DNA from: Arthrobacter sp. AFG7.2
GTDB lineage: Bacteria; Actinomycetota; Actinomycetes; Actinomycetales; Micrococcaceae
Length of the DNA: 64,000 bases
Direction: 5' to 3'
Assembly: GCF_002892835.1 (NCBI RefSeq)
Contig: NZ_PJMB01000008.1
Location: forward strand, 124,001-188,000
Below, one piece after another: positions 8,352-18,367 of the stretch (position 1 is the first letter of the stretch; each line of letters begins with the position of its first letter). The notes beneath the pieces were generated by a model, which ran no database searches, was not told the origin of the DNA, and saw only the letters and a program-made list of their open reading frames with translations. The position numbers and the translations under genes were made by a program.

Positions 8352-9047
8352 TCAGTCTGTAGCCGCGCGCGTAATGGACTCCCACAGGGAATCCACCCAC
8401 GGCAGATCGGCGGGGTCTTGTGCTGCTGCACCGGTCTGGCTGCCGGTCTCTCCGGCCGGAAGATCGCTGCCGAAAACCCAGTAGCCGGTTTCTCCCGGCA
8501 TAACCATGTTAATGCGGTCGCGTGCCTGCTGTTTCACGTAGTTGGGATCCTGCCAGCGCGAGACCTGCTGCCGGAGGACGTCACCTTCCGCCTGGCGAGC
8601 AGCGATATCTGCATTCAGGGCGTCGATCTCAGCCTTCTTGTCGAAGAAGATCTTGACCGTGGGCGCGAGCATGATGGTGATGGCAATCATCACCACGGCA
8701 AGGGCAAGCATTCGCCCGGAGAAGGCCTTGGCCGGTACGGGCTGCTGGTCGTCGTCGTCAGTCTCGGGGTGCGGGTGCCTTGCGGATTGTCCGGTAGCGC
8801 TGCTCCCCTTGCGGCCGCCCGCCTGCCGGCTGCCTCTGCCGCCATGCGGCTCGCGGCGTCCGGTTGCCGGGCCGGCCGGTCGCTTACCGGCAGGCGGCGG
8901 ACTGGCGGGCTGCGGGCGGGCTGGTTCCCCTGCCTTGGTGTCCTTGCCCGGGCCAAATTCCGCCCGGATGATGTCCGCGCCGTCGGAAGCTTCCGTTGCG
9001 GAGCGGGGTGGGGCAACCTTGGGAACTTTGGGACGGCGGGTAGCCAT
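8352..9047 (-). CDS. ftsB: FtsB/DivIC-family septum formation initiator
   Basis: A 231-residue single-pass cell-division protein of the FtsB/DivIC family, expected to form part of the FtsQLB complex. It has a long disordered cytoplasmic N-terminus (about 105 residues rich in Pro, Gly, Arg and Ser). One transmembrane helix follows at about 112-130, then a coiled coil (FDKKAEIDALNADIAARQAEG region) and the conserved DPNYVKQQARDRINMV segment. It follows eno but is separated by the eno terminator, so it probably has its own promoter in 9048-9120. Confidence 0.88.
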   Translation of the reverse strand: MATRRPKVPKVAPPRSATEASDGADIIRAEFGPGKDTKAGEPARPQPASPPPAGKRPAGPATGRREPHGGRGSRQAGGRKGSSATGQSARHPHPETDDDDQQPVPAKAFSGRMLALAVVMIAITIMLAPTVKIFFDKKAEIDALNADIAARQAEGDVLRQQVSRWQDPNYVKQQARDRINMVMPGETGYWVFGSDLPAGETGSQTGAAAQDPADLPWVDSLWESITRAATD

Positions 9048-9120
9048 GACACTCCTGAAACGCGCAGCCTGCCTGGGCCGCCACTATCTGTGCTGAAACA
9101 AGTGCTGCTTGAAAAAGCAA

Positions 9121-9152
9121 CGGTGGCTATGGTCTTCCAACCATAGCCACCG
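9121..9152 (-). terminator. Intrinsic terminator after eno
   Basis: Perfect 12-bp stem cggtggctatgg / ccatagccaccg with an 8-base loop. On the minus strand it is followed by TTGCTTTTTC. It lies directly after the eno stop. Confidence 0.88.
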
Positions 9153-9172
9153 TTCAGTGCTTTACGCGGCTA

Positions 9173-10474
<1,302 letters not shown>

Positions 10475-10585
10475 TTAACGGGGGGATCTTGCAGAAAGAC
10501 TCGACGTACTCGTCACTGACCAGCGTAGTCGAGAGTGGTCCGGGTTACGGAAACTCCTCCAGCCCCGGACGTCATGATGGCGGGG

Positions 10586-11260
10586 TTATCCCGGTGCCGC
10601 CGGCGGCGGAGCCTGCTCCTGGTAGCGCCGGACAGCGCCACGCAGGGCACGCTCAGCATCCAATCCGCTGCCGTGGGCGGAATAGACGACGGCGAGCAGC
10701 AGCTCCCCCAGCTCATCCTCCGAGGCGAAGGGACCGGCTTCCACCGGTGGCCGGGATTCGCGGCAGCCCGCCCTGGCCGCCCTGTCGATGGACTTTTGCG
10801 CACGGGCGAGTGCCGGGAGGGCCTGCGGGATCCCTTCGAAGGGATCCCGCCGCTCCGGCCGCTCCGCCCGCTTCACGGCGTCCCATTTCTCCACAATCTC
10901 AGTGACAGTTGCGGGAAAGGCCTCCTGGAGGGAGCCGTCCGGGCGGAACACATGGGGGTTGCGGCGGACCATTTTGGCACGCAGGCCGCGTGCGACGTCG
11001 TCGAACCTGAAAGCACCCCGTTCCTCGGCAAGCCGGGCGTGGAGCACCACCTGCAGCAGGACGTCGCCCAGCTCACCGAGCAACTCGGCGTCGGGATGCC
11101 GCGCCTCGATTGTTTCGGCAACCTCGTAGGCCTCCTCGAGGAGGTACTCCACCAGGGACGCGTGCGTGAGCGCACCCATCCAGGGACAATGCTCACGCAG
11201 CGACGCGATCGTGGACAGGAGCTCCCCCACCGGCGAGCCGTCGTCCGCCTCGCTAGCCAA
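10586..11260 (-). CDS. mazG: MazG-family nucleotide pyrophosphohydrolase
   Basis: A 224-residue NTP pyrophosphohydrolase of the MazG all-alpha fold, expected to clear aberrant or excess nucleoside triphosphates. Metal-binding motifs are EEAYEV and GELGDVLLQVV in the first half. The usual CPWDREQTH is varied to CPWMGALTH. A degenerate second repeat (DELGELLLAVV) follows, as in two-domain MazG proteins. The likely start is TTG at 11260, overlapping the add stop by 8 bases. It is the last gene of the nucleoside module. MazG alone is not a toxin-antitoxin pair. Confidence 0.88.
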   Translation of the reverse strand: MASEADDGSPVGELLSTIASLREHCPWMGALTHASLVEYLLEEAYEVAETIEARHPDAELLGELGDVLLQVVLHARLAEERGAFRFDDVARGLRAKMVRRNPHVFRPDGSLQEAFPATVTEIVEKWDAVKRAERPERRDPFEGIPQALPALARAQKSIDRAARAGCRESRPPVEAGPFASEDELGELLLAVVYSAHGSGLDAERALRGAVRRYQEQAPPPAAPG

Positions 11261-12389
11261 GGTTCGCGTAGGCGTCGTTGATGTACTCCACCAGCGCTTC
11301 CTTCTCCTCGAGCGGCAGGAAGGACGCCTCGGCGGCGTTCAGGGTCAGCTCCAGCAGGTCGTCGAGATCGTAGTCGAAGGTTTCCACCAGGAGGTCGAAT
11401 TCGTCGGTCAGGGTGACACCGCTCATGAGCCGGTTGTCCGTGTTGACGGTGACGTTGAAGCCGAGCTGGTACAGCATGTCCAGCGGGTGGCTTTCGATGC
11501 CGTCGCCGAACCCTGCGATCGCGCCGGTCTGCAGGTTGGAGGAAGGGCAGATTTCCAGGGCGATGCCCCGGTCCCGGATCCAGCTGGAGAGGTCACCCAG
11601 GGTCACCAGGCCGATGGTGTCCCCGGTGTCGTCATCGTCGTCGAACTCCACCAGAATGTCTTCGGCGATCCGGACGCCGTGGCCCAAGCGCAGGGCACGG
11701 CCGTCCACCAGCGCGGACTGGATGCTTTCCAGCCCTGCAGCCTCACCCGCGTGGACGGTGGCCGGGAAGTTCTGCTGCGCGAGGTAGGTGAAGGCGTCCT
11801 TGAAGCGGGAGGGCAGGAAGCCGTCCTCGGCCCCGGCGATATCGAAGCCGACTGCCCCCTTGTTGCGGTGGCGGACGGCGAGTTCTGCGATTTCCTGGCC
11901 GCGGTCCGCGTGGCGCATGGCGGTGATGAGCTGGCCCACCTGGATCTCGCGTCCGCTCTCCCCCACGGCCTCGACACCGGCTTCAAGCCCTTCCTGCACA
12001 GCCTCCACTGCGTCATCCAGCGAGAGGCCTTTCTGGAGGTGCTGCTCAGGGGCCCACCGCACCTCGCCGTAGACCACGCCGTCGTCAGCGAGGTCTTCAA
12101 CGAACTCCTTGGCCACGCGGAACAGGCCTTCGTGGGTCTGCATGACAGCAACGGTGTGGTCGAAAGTTTCCAGGTAGCGGACCAGCGAACCTGAGTTGGC
12201 GGACTCACGGAACCACTCGCCCAGCGCCACGGGATCGGTGGATGGAAGGGTGTGGCCAACTGCTTCCGCGAGTTCGATGATGGTTGCCGGACGCAGTCCT
12301 CCGTCCAGATGGTCGTGGAGGGAGACCTTGGGCAGGTTCTTCAGGTCGAAGTCAATGGCAGGGGCAGCGTCAACAATGGGCTCAGTCAC
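11253..12389 (-). CDS. add: Adenosine deaminase
   Basis: A 378-residue zinc amidohydrolase converting (deoxy)adenosine to (deoxy)inosine. Zinc and catalytic motifs are visible: HDHLDG near residue 25, HAGEA near 210, LGHG near 235 and NTDNR in the C-terminal part, where the conserved Asp is retained. Its place downstream of a nucleoside importer, cdd and deoA, together with mazG, fits nucleoside salvage or catabolism. It starts 39 bases after the upstream DedA gene. Confidence 0.95.
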   Translation of the reverse strand: MTEPIVDAAPAIDFDLKNLPKVSLHDHLDGGLRPATIIELAEAVGHTLPSTDPVALGEWFRESANSGSLVRYLETFDHTVAVMQTHEGLFRVAKEFVEDLADDGVVYGEVRWAPEQHLQKGLSLDDAVEAVQEGLEAGVEAVGESGREIQVGQLITAMRHADRGQEIAELAVRHRNKGAVGFDIAGAEDGFLPSRFKDAFTYLAQQNFPATVHAGEAAGLESIQSALVDGRALRLGHGVRIAEDILVEFDDDDDTGDTIGLVTLGDLSSWIRDRGIALEICPSSNLQTGAIAGFGDGIESHPLDMLYQLGFNVTVNTDNRLMSGVTLTDEFDLLVETFDYDLDDLLELTLNAAEASFLPLEEKEALVEYINDAYANLG

Positions 12390-12428
12390 GTTCCCACCTT
12401 AGGGTGGCCCGTGGTCCAAAGCCAGCCG

Positions 12429-13157
12429 CTACTGTGCCGTGGGTTCGCCGTCCCCGGCAGCGGAAGCAAGGACGGCTGAACTGCCGTTCTGTGGGTCGCG
12501 GGCGCCGGACGGGCCGCCGTCGAGCCAGCCATCCACCTCCCCGGCATCCTTTCGGGCGAGATGCTTGTGCCACCACCGGAGCACGTGGTCCAGGAGGATG
12601 CCCAGCACGATCGCGAAGACAACGGCGATGCCGGCGCTGAGGAGCGGGTTGTGGTGCAGCCACGGGAAGGAGCTCGCCAGCAGCCCGATGCCGATGGAAT
12701 AGCCCACCCAGGTGACGCAGGCGAAAGCGTCGAGCAGGAAGAAGCGGCGGTGCGCATAGCCGGTACTGCCTGCGACGTAGTTGACGGCCACCCGTCCCCA
12801 GGGAATGTACCGGGCGGTGAAGATCAGCACGGCTCCGCGCTTTTCCAGTTCGTAGCGCGCCCAGCTGAAGGCTTTCTGCACTCTGCGGCGGCGCATCCAC
12901 TTCCACCGGTTCAGGCCGATGCGCCGGCCCAGCATAAACGCCATGTTGTCCCCGGCGATGGCTCCCACCAGGGCTGTGAAGCCGAGGATCCAGAGATTGG
13001 GTTCCCCGCTGTGCCGGGAAAAGGCGGCAAGTGCCACGATCAGGGTCTCGCTGGGAACCACCATGGCGAAGCCGTCGACAAAGAAGAACGCCAGCAGGAC
13101 CGGGTAGATCCACCACTGGCCCGCTGCATGGAGCACGGCCTCATTAATAAACTCCAC
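12429..13157 (-). CDS. DedA family membrane protein (copy 2)
   Basis: A 242-residue polytopic membrane protein of the DedA/VTT family, whose members are implicated in lipid flipping and envelope maintenance. Conserved elements: an E-containing PSETLIV near the N-terminus, GDNMAFMLGRRIG, and FTARYIPWGRVAVNYVAG. GTG at 13157 is chosen because AGGAG lies about 10 bases upstream. The C-terminal tail of about 40 residues is hydrophilic. A second DedA lies immediately upstream, and the two differ in many positions, so this is an old duplication. Confidence 0.85.
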   Translation of the reverse strand: MEFINEAVLHAAGQWWIYPVLLAFFFVDGFAMVVPSETLIVALAAFSRHSGEPNLWILGFTALVGAIAGDNMAFMLGRRIGLNRWKWMRRRRVQKAFSWARYELEKRGAVLIFTARYIPWGRVAVNYVAGSTGYAHRRFFLLDAFACVTWVGYSIGIGLLASSFPWLHHNPLLSAGIAVVFAIVLGILLDHVLRWWHKHLARKDAGEVDGWLDGGPSGARDPQNGSSAVLASAAGDGEPTAQ

Positions 13158-13283
13158 GCAGGTCTTGCTCCTATGCAAAATGGCCCAGCCGTCAGTGACG
13201 CAGCCAAAGCGGAAATCGTTCCTAAGTCTCCCACGGCCAAGGCGCCATTCGCTACGCCCTCACCTGCTGGAACAACGGTTCAC

Positions 13284-13913
13284 CTACGCTTCAGGTTCCT
13301 TCATCCGCTCCATCATGGACGTCCGGTGGCGGACACGGTTGATGGCCAGATCCACCACGATGCCCAGCGCCACGGCACACACGATGGCGATCACGGCACC
13401 CAGCAGGTGGTTGTCCTCGAACCATTGGCCGAAGAAGAGTCCGATTCCCACCGAGTAGCCCGCCCACAACGTTGCCGAAAGGAACGTCAGCCCCACAAAG
13501 CGAACGTGCGGATACTGCGTCACGCCGGCGGTAAGGTTCACCGCCACCCGTCCGATCGGGACGAACCTGGCCACGAGGATGAGCGACGCCGGCCGCTTCC
13601 GCAGTTCACGCCCTGCCCACCTGAAAGCACTCTGCATCCGGGGTCCGCGCATCCAGGACCAGCGCCGGGTACCCACCCTGCGGCCAATCAGGTAGGCGAT
13701 GTTGTCCCCCAGGAATGCACCCAGCGCCGCCACCAGCATCAGGAGCCAGGGGTTGGGAACATCGGCGGTGGCGGCGACGGCAGACAGGCCCACCACCACC
13801 GATTCGCTCGGAATGGGCGGGAAAAAGCCGTCAATGACACAGCAGGCGAGGACCACAAACAGCACCCATGGCTGTCCGGCGGCGGCGAGGATGAAGTCAT
13901 TGATGGCCTGCAT
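13284..13913 (-). CDS. DedA family membrane protein (copy 1)
   Basis: A 209-residue DedA/VTT membrane protein. It shows PIPSESVVVG, GAFLGDNIAYLIGRRVG and LVARFVPIGRVAVNLTAGV, the family signatures, plus four or five hydrophobic segments. The ATG lies 6 bases after the deoA stop, so it is very probably cotranscribed with the nucleoside genes. No specific substrate is known, and the link to nucleoside metabolism is positional only. Confidence 0.87.
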   Translation of the reverse strand: MQAINDFILAAAGQPWVLFVVLACCVIDGFFPPIPSESVVVGLSAVAATADVPNPWLLMLVAALGAFLGDNIAYLIGRRVGTRRWSWMRGPRMQSAFRWAGRELRKRPASLILVARFVPIGRVAVNLTAGVTQYPHVRFVGLTFLSATLWAGYSVGIGLFFGQWFEDNHLLGAVIAIVCAVALGIVVDLAINRVRHRTSMMERMKEPEA

Positions 13914-13919
13914 GGGTTC

Positions 13920-15251
13920 CTATGCTATGCGGTCAATGATCAGCCGTTGTGCAGGCCGCGACCCCTCCGGTGCGATAACCACCGCGTGTTCCAGGGCTTC
14001 CCTGGCCCGGGCAAAGCGTTCCGGAGTGTCCGTCAGCAGGGTCATCAGGGGTTCCCCGGCACGGACGACGGCGCCGGGCTTGGCGTGCATCCGGACTCCC
14101 GCGCCTGCCTGCACGGCGTCTTCCTTGCGGGCCCGTCCCGCACCGAGGCGCCAGGCTGCAACACCGACGGCAAGGGCATCCAGCTCCACGAGCACCCCGT
14201 CCGCAGGGGCGTAGACCACCTCGGATTCGCGGGCGACGGGAAGGGAGGCCCGCGGATCCCCGCCCTGGGCTTCAATCATGCGGTTCCAGACGTCCATGGC
14301 GCGGCCGTCCTTGAGGGCAGCGGCCGGATCGGCGTCGTGCACTCCTGCACACGCGAGCATTTCCTGGGCCAGCCTGACCGTTAGCTCCACCACGTCGGCA
14401 GGACCGCCCCCGGCCAGTACTTCCACGGATTCCTCCACCTCGATGGCATTGCCCGCGGTGAGCCCAAGCGGGGTGTTCATGTTCGTGAGCAGGGCAACCG
14501 TGTTCACGCCCGCGTCCTTGCCCAGCGCCACCATGGTCTCCGCGAGTTCGCGGGCCCTGGCCTCGTCCTTCATGAAGGCCCCGCTGCCTACCTTGACGTC
14601 CAGGACCAGCGAGCCGGTACCCTCGGCGATTTTCTTGCTCATGATGGAGGAAGCGATGAGCGGGATGGCCTCAACCGTGCCGGTGACGTCCCGCAGGGCG
14701 TAGAGCTTCTTGTCTGCCGGTGCCAGGCCTGCACCGGCAGCGCAGATCACCGCACCCACATCCTGCAGCTGGGCCAGGATCTCGTCGTTGCTGAGGGAGG
14801 CACGGCACCCGGGAATGGACTCAAGCTTGTCCAGGGTGCCACCGGTATGACCCAGGCCCCGGCCGGAAAGCTGCGGAACGGCTACCCCGAACACCGCAAC
14901 CAACGGCGCGAGAGGCAGCGTGATCTTGTCCCCCACGCCGCCCGTTGAGTGCTTGTCCGAGGTGTACTTCAGGCCGCCGTCGGGCCTGCGTAGGCTGGAG
15001 AAGTCCATCCGCTCGCCTGAAGCGATCATGGCCGCCGTCCACCGGGCGATCTCCGTGCGGTTCATGCCGTTCAGCAGGATGGCCATGTTCAAGGCAGCCA
15101 TCTGCTCATCGGCGATGGCACCGCGGGTGTAGGCGTCGATGGTCCAGTCGATCTGTTCTGGACTCAGGACACCCTTGTCCCGCTTAACGCGGATGATATC
15201 CACGGCGTCGAAGGGTTCGGCATTGTGGTTCTCTGTCACCGTTTCAGTCAC
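13920..15251 (-). CDS. deoA: Thymidine phosphorylase
   Basis: A 443-residue pyrimidine-nucleoside phosphorylase cleaving thymidine or uridine to the base and (deoxy)ribose-1-phosphate. The signature SGRGLGHTGGTLDKLESIPG is seen near residue 125, the phosphate-binding KHSTGGVGDK near 93, and a C-terminal biotinyl-like alpha/beta domain from about residue 340. The start overlaps the cdd stop by four bases (ATGA), and DedA follows after 6 bases. It lies within the nucleoside uptake and catabolism operon. Confidence 0.95.
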   Translation of the reverse strand: MTETVTENHNAEPFDAVDIIRVKRDKGVLSPEQIDWTIDAYTRGAIADEQMAALNMAILLNGMNRTEIARWTAAMIASGERMDFSSLRRPDGGLKYTSDKHSTGGVGDKITLPLAPLVAVFGVAVPQLSGRGLGHTGGTLDKLESIPGCRASLSNDEILAQLQDVGAVICAAGAGLAPADKKLYALRDVTGTVEAIPLIASSIMSKKIAEGTGSLVLDVKVGSGAFMKDEARARELAETMVALGKDAGVNTVALLTNMNTPLGLTAGNAIEVEESVEVLAGGGPADVVELTVRLAQEMLACAGVHDADPAAALKDGRAMDVWNRMIEAQGGDPRASLPVARESEVVYAPADGVLVELDALAVGVAAWRLGAGRARKEDAVQAGAGVRMHAKPGAVVRAGEPLMTLLTDTPERFARAREALEHAVVIAPEGSRPAQRLIIDRIA

Positions 15252-15685
15252 CGTGTTTCCTCCAGGTGTTCGGGACCGAAGGCATCAGGCAACACCTGGT
15301 CCATGGATTTGATGCCTTGGGTCGTCATGAGCTCCATGTCCGGTGCGCGGAACTCGTACAGGAGCTGCCGGCAGCGTCCGCATGGCATCAGCACGTTGCC
15401 GCTCCCGTCCACGCAGTAGAACGCGCGGAGCTGTCCGCCGCCGGTCATGTGCAGGTTTCCCACCAGCGCGCATTCGGCGCAGAGTGTCAGGCCGTAGCTG
15501 GCGTTCTCCACATTGCAGCCGCTGACCAGCCGGCCGTCGCCGGTCAGGGCCGCGGCCCCCACCGGGAACTTCGAATAGGGAACGTAGGCGTTGTGCATGG
15601 CGGCGAGGGCGGCGGCCTTCAGTGCCTCCCAGTCGACCGGCTCCGGCGTGCCCCCGGTGCCGGCCACGCCGTCAGCCCTTGACAT
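15248..15685 (-). CDS. cdd: Cytidine deaminase
   Basis: A 145-residue zinc-dependent cytidine/deoxycytidine deaminase. Zinc ligands and catalytic Glu appear as CAECALVGNL, and the second pair as PCGRCRQLL. The substrate loop NVENASYG is intact. The ATG at 15685 is chosen; it overlaps the preceding permease stop by 14 bases. An alternative TTG would add 13 residues. Its product uridine feeds the neighbouring phosphorylase. Confidence 0.93.
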   Translation of the reverse strand: MSRADGVAGTGGTPEPVDWEALKAAALAAMHNAYVPYSKFPVGAAALTGDGRLVSGCNVENASYGLTLCAECALVGNLHMTGGGQLRAFYCVDGSGNVLMPCGRCRQLLYEFRAPDMELMTTQGIKSMDQVLPDAFGPEHLEETR

Positions 15686-16997
15686 ACGGAATACCACTGG
15701 CTGCCGGTCCCCTGGATTTACCAACCAGCCCTGCCACTGCCAGGACCGTCACCAGGTAGGGAAGCATGGCCATGAACTGGCTGGGAACGGGCGTGCCGAT
15801 GATGGTGACGATGCTCTGGAGGTTGTCCGCGAATCCGAACAGGAGCGCTGCGAAGAAGGCCCCGATCGGGTTCCACCGGCCGAAGATCAGGGCGGCAAGG
15901 GCGATGAAGCCGCGGCCTCCCGAGATCTCCTTGGTGAAGCTGTCGATAGCCACGAGTGTGAAGAACGAGCCGCCGATGCCGGCCACGGCACCACCCAGCG
16001 TGACGTTCCAGAAGCGGGTGGCATTCACGTTAATGCCCAGGGTGTCGGCGGCCTGCGGATGCTCGCCGACAGCCCGTACGCGCAGGCCCCACCTGGTCTT
16101 GAACAGGCCCACCCAGACCACCAGGACCGCAATATACATCAGGTAACCCACCAGGGACTGCCTGAAGAGGATGGGACCGATGACCGGGATGCCGGACAGG
16201 ACGGGTATTTCGATGATGTCCAGCCCGGGCGGTGAATTGAACTGCGCCTTGTTGGCCTGCATCACGGTGCTGAACAGAAAGCCCGTCACGCCCGAGACCA
16301 GCACGTTAAGGACAACGCCGACGATGATCTGGTTGACCAGGTACTTGATGCTGAACAGGGCCAGCACCATGGACACCGCTGCACCTGCCACGGCAGCGGC
16401 CAGAAGCCCGATAAAGGGGTTCTGCGTGATGCTGGCAACGATGGCGGCCGTGAACGCTCCGCCCAGCAGCTGCCCCTCGATGGCGATGTTCACCACGCCC
16501 ACCCGTTCACAGAGGACGCCGGACAGCGATCCGAACACCAGCGGAACGGCGAGGGTGACGGATCCGGCAATAAGCCCGGCCAGCGAGATGCTCGGGGTGC
16601 GGGCCCCGCCCACGACCCAGATGAGGAACGCGGCCACAAACAGGACGATGAACGCCACCGTGAGCCAGCCCGGGGCGGCCTTGTCCCGGGTCTTGAGGTA
16701 CACGGCGTACGCCGCAAGCCCCAGCATCAGGATGGACAGCACCAGGCCGCCGGCGAAAGCGTTCACTTCGAGGGCCGGAAGCTGGAAAAAGTCACTGCCG
16801 GTCGAGATCCCGAAACTGGCGGTCTGGCTGGGTGCCAGCAGTCCGAAGAACACCAGCGCAATCAGCCCGAAGGCAGTAAGGAGCACCGGTGTTTTCCAGC
16901 TCACCGGCTTGGCTGAGACCGTGGCGGCACTGGCGTCCTTGCCGGCGCTTTCCGGTTGCGGGTTGCCGGACCTGGATGAGGAGACTGTCGTGCTCAT
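15672..16997 (-). CDS. Nucleoside ABC transporter permease (second subunit)
   Basis: A 441-residue polytopic permease of the BPD_transp_2 family, comparable to the NupQ/YufQ subunit of BMP-type nucleoside importers. It has about nine to ten hydrophobic segments after a 45-residue hydrophilic N-terminus. Conserved NIAIEGQLLGGAF and VGEHPQAADTLGINV stretches mark the family. The ATG overlaps the upstream permease stop (ATGA); the frame also runs upstream into that gene, but the longer start is rejected. It pairs with the preceding permease, the ATPase and the BMP lipoprotein. Confidence 0.92.
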   Translation of the reverse strand: MSTTVSSSRSGNPQPESAGKDASAATVSAKPVSWKTPVLLTAFGLIALVFFGLLAPSQTASFGISTGSDFFQLPALEVNAFAGGLVLSILMLGLAAYAVYLKTRDKAAPGWLTVAFIVLFVAAFLIWVVGGARTPSISLAGLIAGSVTLAVPLVFGSLSGVLCERVGVVNIAIEGQLLGGAFTAAIVASITQNPFIGLLAAAVAGAAVSMVLALFSIKYLVNQIIVGVVLNVLVSGVTGFLFSTVMQANKAQFNSPPGLDIIEIPVLSGIPVIGPILFRQSLVGYLMYIAVLVVWVGLFKTRWGLRVRAVGEHPQAADTLGINVNATRFWNVTLGGAVAGIGGSFFTLVAIDSFTKEISGGRGFIALAALIFGRWNPIGAFFAALLFGFADNLQSIVTIIGTPVPSQFMAMLPYLVTVLAVAGLVGKSRGPAASGIPYVKG

Positions 16998-18367
16998 GCT
17001 GCACCTCCGGTGGTTGCTGCCTCGCGGGACGTGGCCGGGCGGGCCGGTTTCCGGCGTCTGGGGTTCAGTCCGAAGATGGCCCGGACCAGCGGCGGAGCCG
17101 CAATGAACAGGACAATCAGGGACTGGACCACCAGCACGATGTCGATGGGTGTCCCGGTCTGTATCTGCATCTGGACTGCGCCTGCCCGGAAGGCACCGAA
17201 CAGCAGGCCGGCCGCGAACGTGCCCCACGGCGTCGAGCGTCCCAGCAGGGCCACCGTGATGGCGTCAAAACCGTAGGTGGCGGCAACGCCGTCGGTAAGG
17301 ACCTTTTCGGTACCCGCCACCTGCGCGACTCCGGACATTCCGGCCAGGCCGCCTGCGATGGCCATGACGAGGATGGTGGAGCGGGACACGTTAATGCCCG
17401 CCGTCTGTGCAGCCTTGGGGTTTGCTCCGACTGCACGGAACTCGAAGCCCACCGTGGAACGGTTTAAGAGCCACCAGACCAGGACCGTGGCAGCGATGGC
17501 CAGGAGGAAGCCCAGGTGGAGGCGGTACTGGCTGCCAAGAATCTGCGGGTAGACGGCAGTGGGGTCCAGGATCGGCGAGATGGGGTTCGACTCCCCCGGC
17601 CGCTGGAAGGCGGGGGTGTTCAGGAGATAGCGCAGGAAATACAGCGCGATGTAGTTGAACATGATGGTCAGGATGACTTCGTGGGCGCCGGTACGGGCCT
17701 TGAGGAGGCCGACGAGTCCGCCCCAGAAGGCACCGCCGATAATGCCTGCCACCAGGACCAGGAGCAGGTGCAGGCCCATTGGCAGCTCGAGCGCAAAGCC
17801 CACCCAGGCGGCCAGGATGCCGGCCACGATGATCTGGCCCTGCGCGCCGATGTTGAAGAGTCCCGCACGGAATGCCAGGGCAACGCCCAGGCCGGCCGTG
17901 ATGAGCGGGGTGGCGATGGTGAGGGTCTCCATGAAAGGCGCGAACTGCGACGCAATGCCGTTGCCCCTCGGGTTGAAGACCGACCCCTGGAACAGGGCAA
18001 TGTAGGAACGGGTAGCCGCGTTCCAGACGGCGGCCAGGAAATCGGTGGGCCGGGCGAACAGGTAGGTGGACGTGGTGGCCACCTGCTTGTCCGTGCTGGC
18101 GATGAGCAGCCCGCCGATGATGAGGGCCAGCAGTACGGCGAGGACCGAGACCATGCCGCTGCCGGTGAAGATTTTGCGAAGCAGGGTGTCGGGGCCGCCC
18201 GGGAGCTGGCCGCTTTGGGCGGTGGCCGGGACCGCGGACGGCTCCATGGCGCCGCCGGCGGTATCAACGGATACGACGGCGGCCGTCTGCTCCTCTGCGG
18301 AGGAGGCTTGCCGTGATGTGCCAGCGGGGCCGCTGGAAGAGTGCTTAGGGGAATGCTTGTCAGACAT
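16994..18367 (-). CDS. Nucleoside ABC transporter permease (first subunit)
   Basis: A 457-residue permease of the BPD_transp_2 family, similar to NupP/YufP. A long hydrophilic N-terminus (about 70 residues) precedes roughly nine membrane segments. The motifs NIGAQGQIIVAG and VGANPKAAQTAGINVSRS are characteristic. The gene starts 8 bases inside the end of the ATPase gene, so the two are translationally coupled. The importer probably takes up purine and pyrimidine nucleosides, given cdd, deoA and add downstream. Confidence 0.92.
   Translation of the reverse strand: MSDKHSPKHSSSGPAGTSRQASSAEEQTAAVVSVDTAGGAMEPSAVPATAQSGQLPGGPDTLLRKIFTGSGMVSVLAVLLALIIGGLLIASTDKQVATTSTYLFARPTDFLAAVWNAATRSYIALFQGSVFNPRGNGIASQFAPFMETLTIATPLITAGLGVALAFRAGLFNIGAQGQIIVAGILAAWVGFALELPMGLHLLLVLVAGIIGGAFWGGLVGLLKARTGAHEVILTIMFNYIALYFLRYLLNTPAFQRPGESNPISPILDPTAVYPQILGSQYRLHLGFLLAIAATVLVWWLLNRSTVGFEFRAVGANPKAAQTAGINVSRSTILVMAIAGGLAGMSGVAQVAGTEKVLTDGVAATYGFDAITVALLGRSTPWGTFAAGLLFGAFRAGAVQMQIQTGTPIDIVLVVQSLIVLFIAAPPLVRAIFGLNPRRRKPARPATSREAATTGGAA

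Noticed and set aside
10586..11260. MazG considered as part of a toxin-antitoxin system
   Set aside because: No toxin-like or antitoxin-like small gene is adjacent; MazG here overlaps add and fits nucleotide clean-up.
12561..14384. A 607-codon plus-strand open frame across the DedA genes and deoA
   Set aside because: It spans three well-supported minus-strand genes and shows no domain; typical antisense frame in high-GC DNA.
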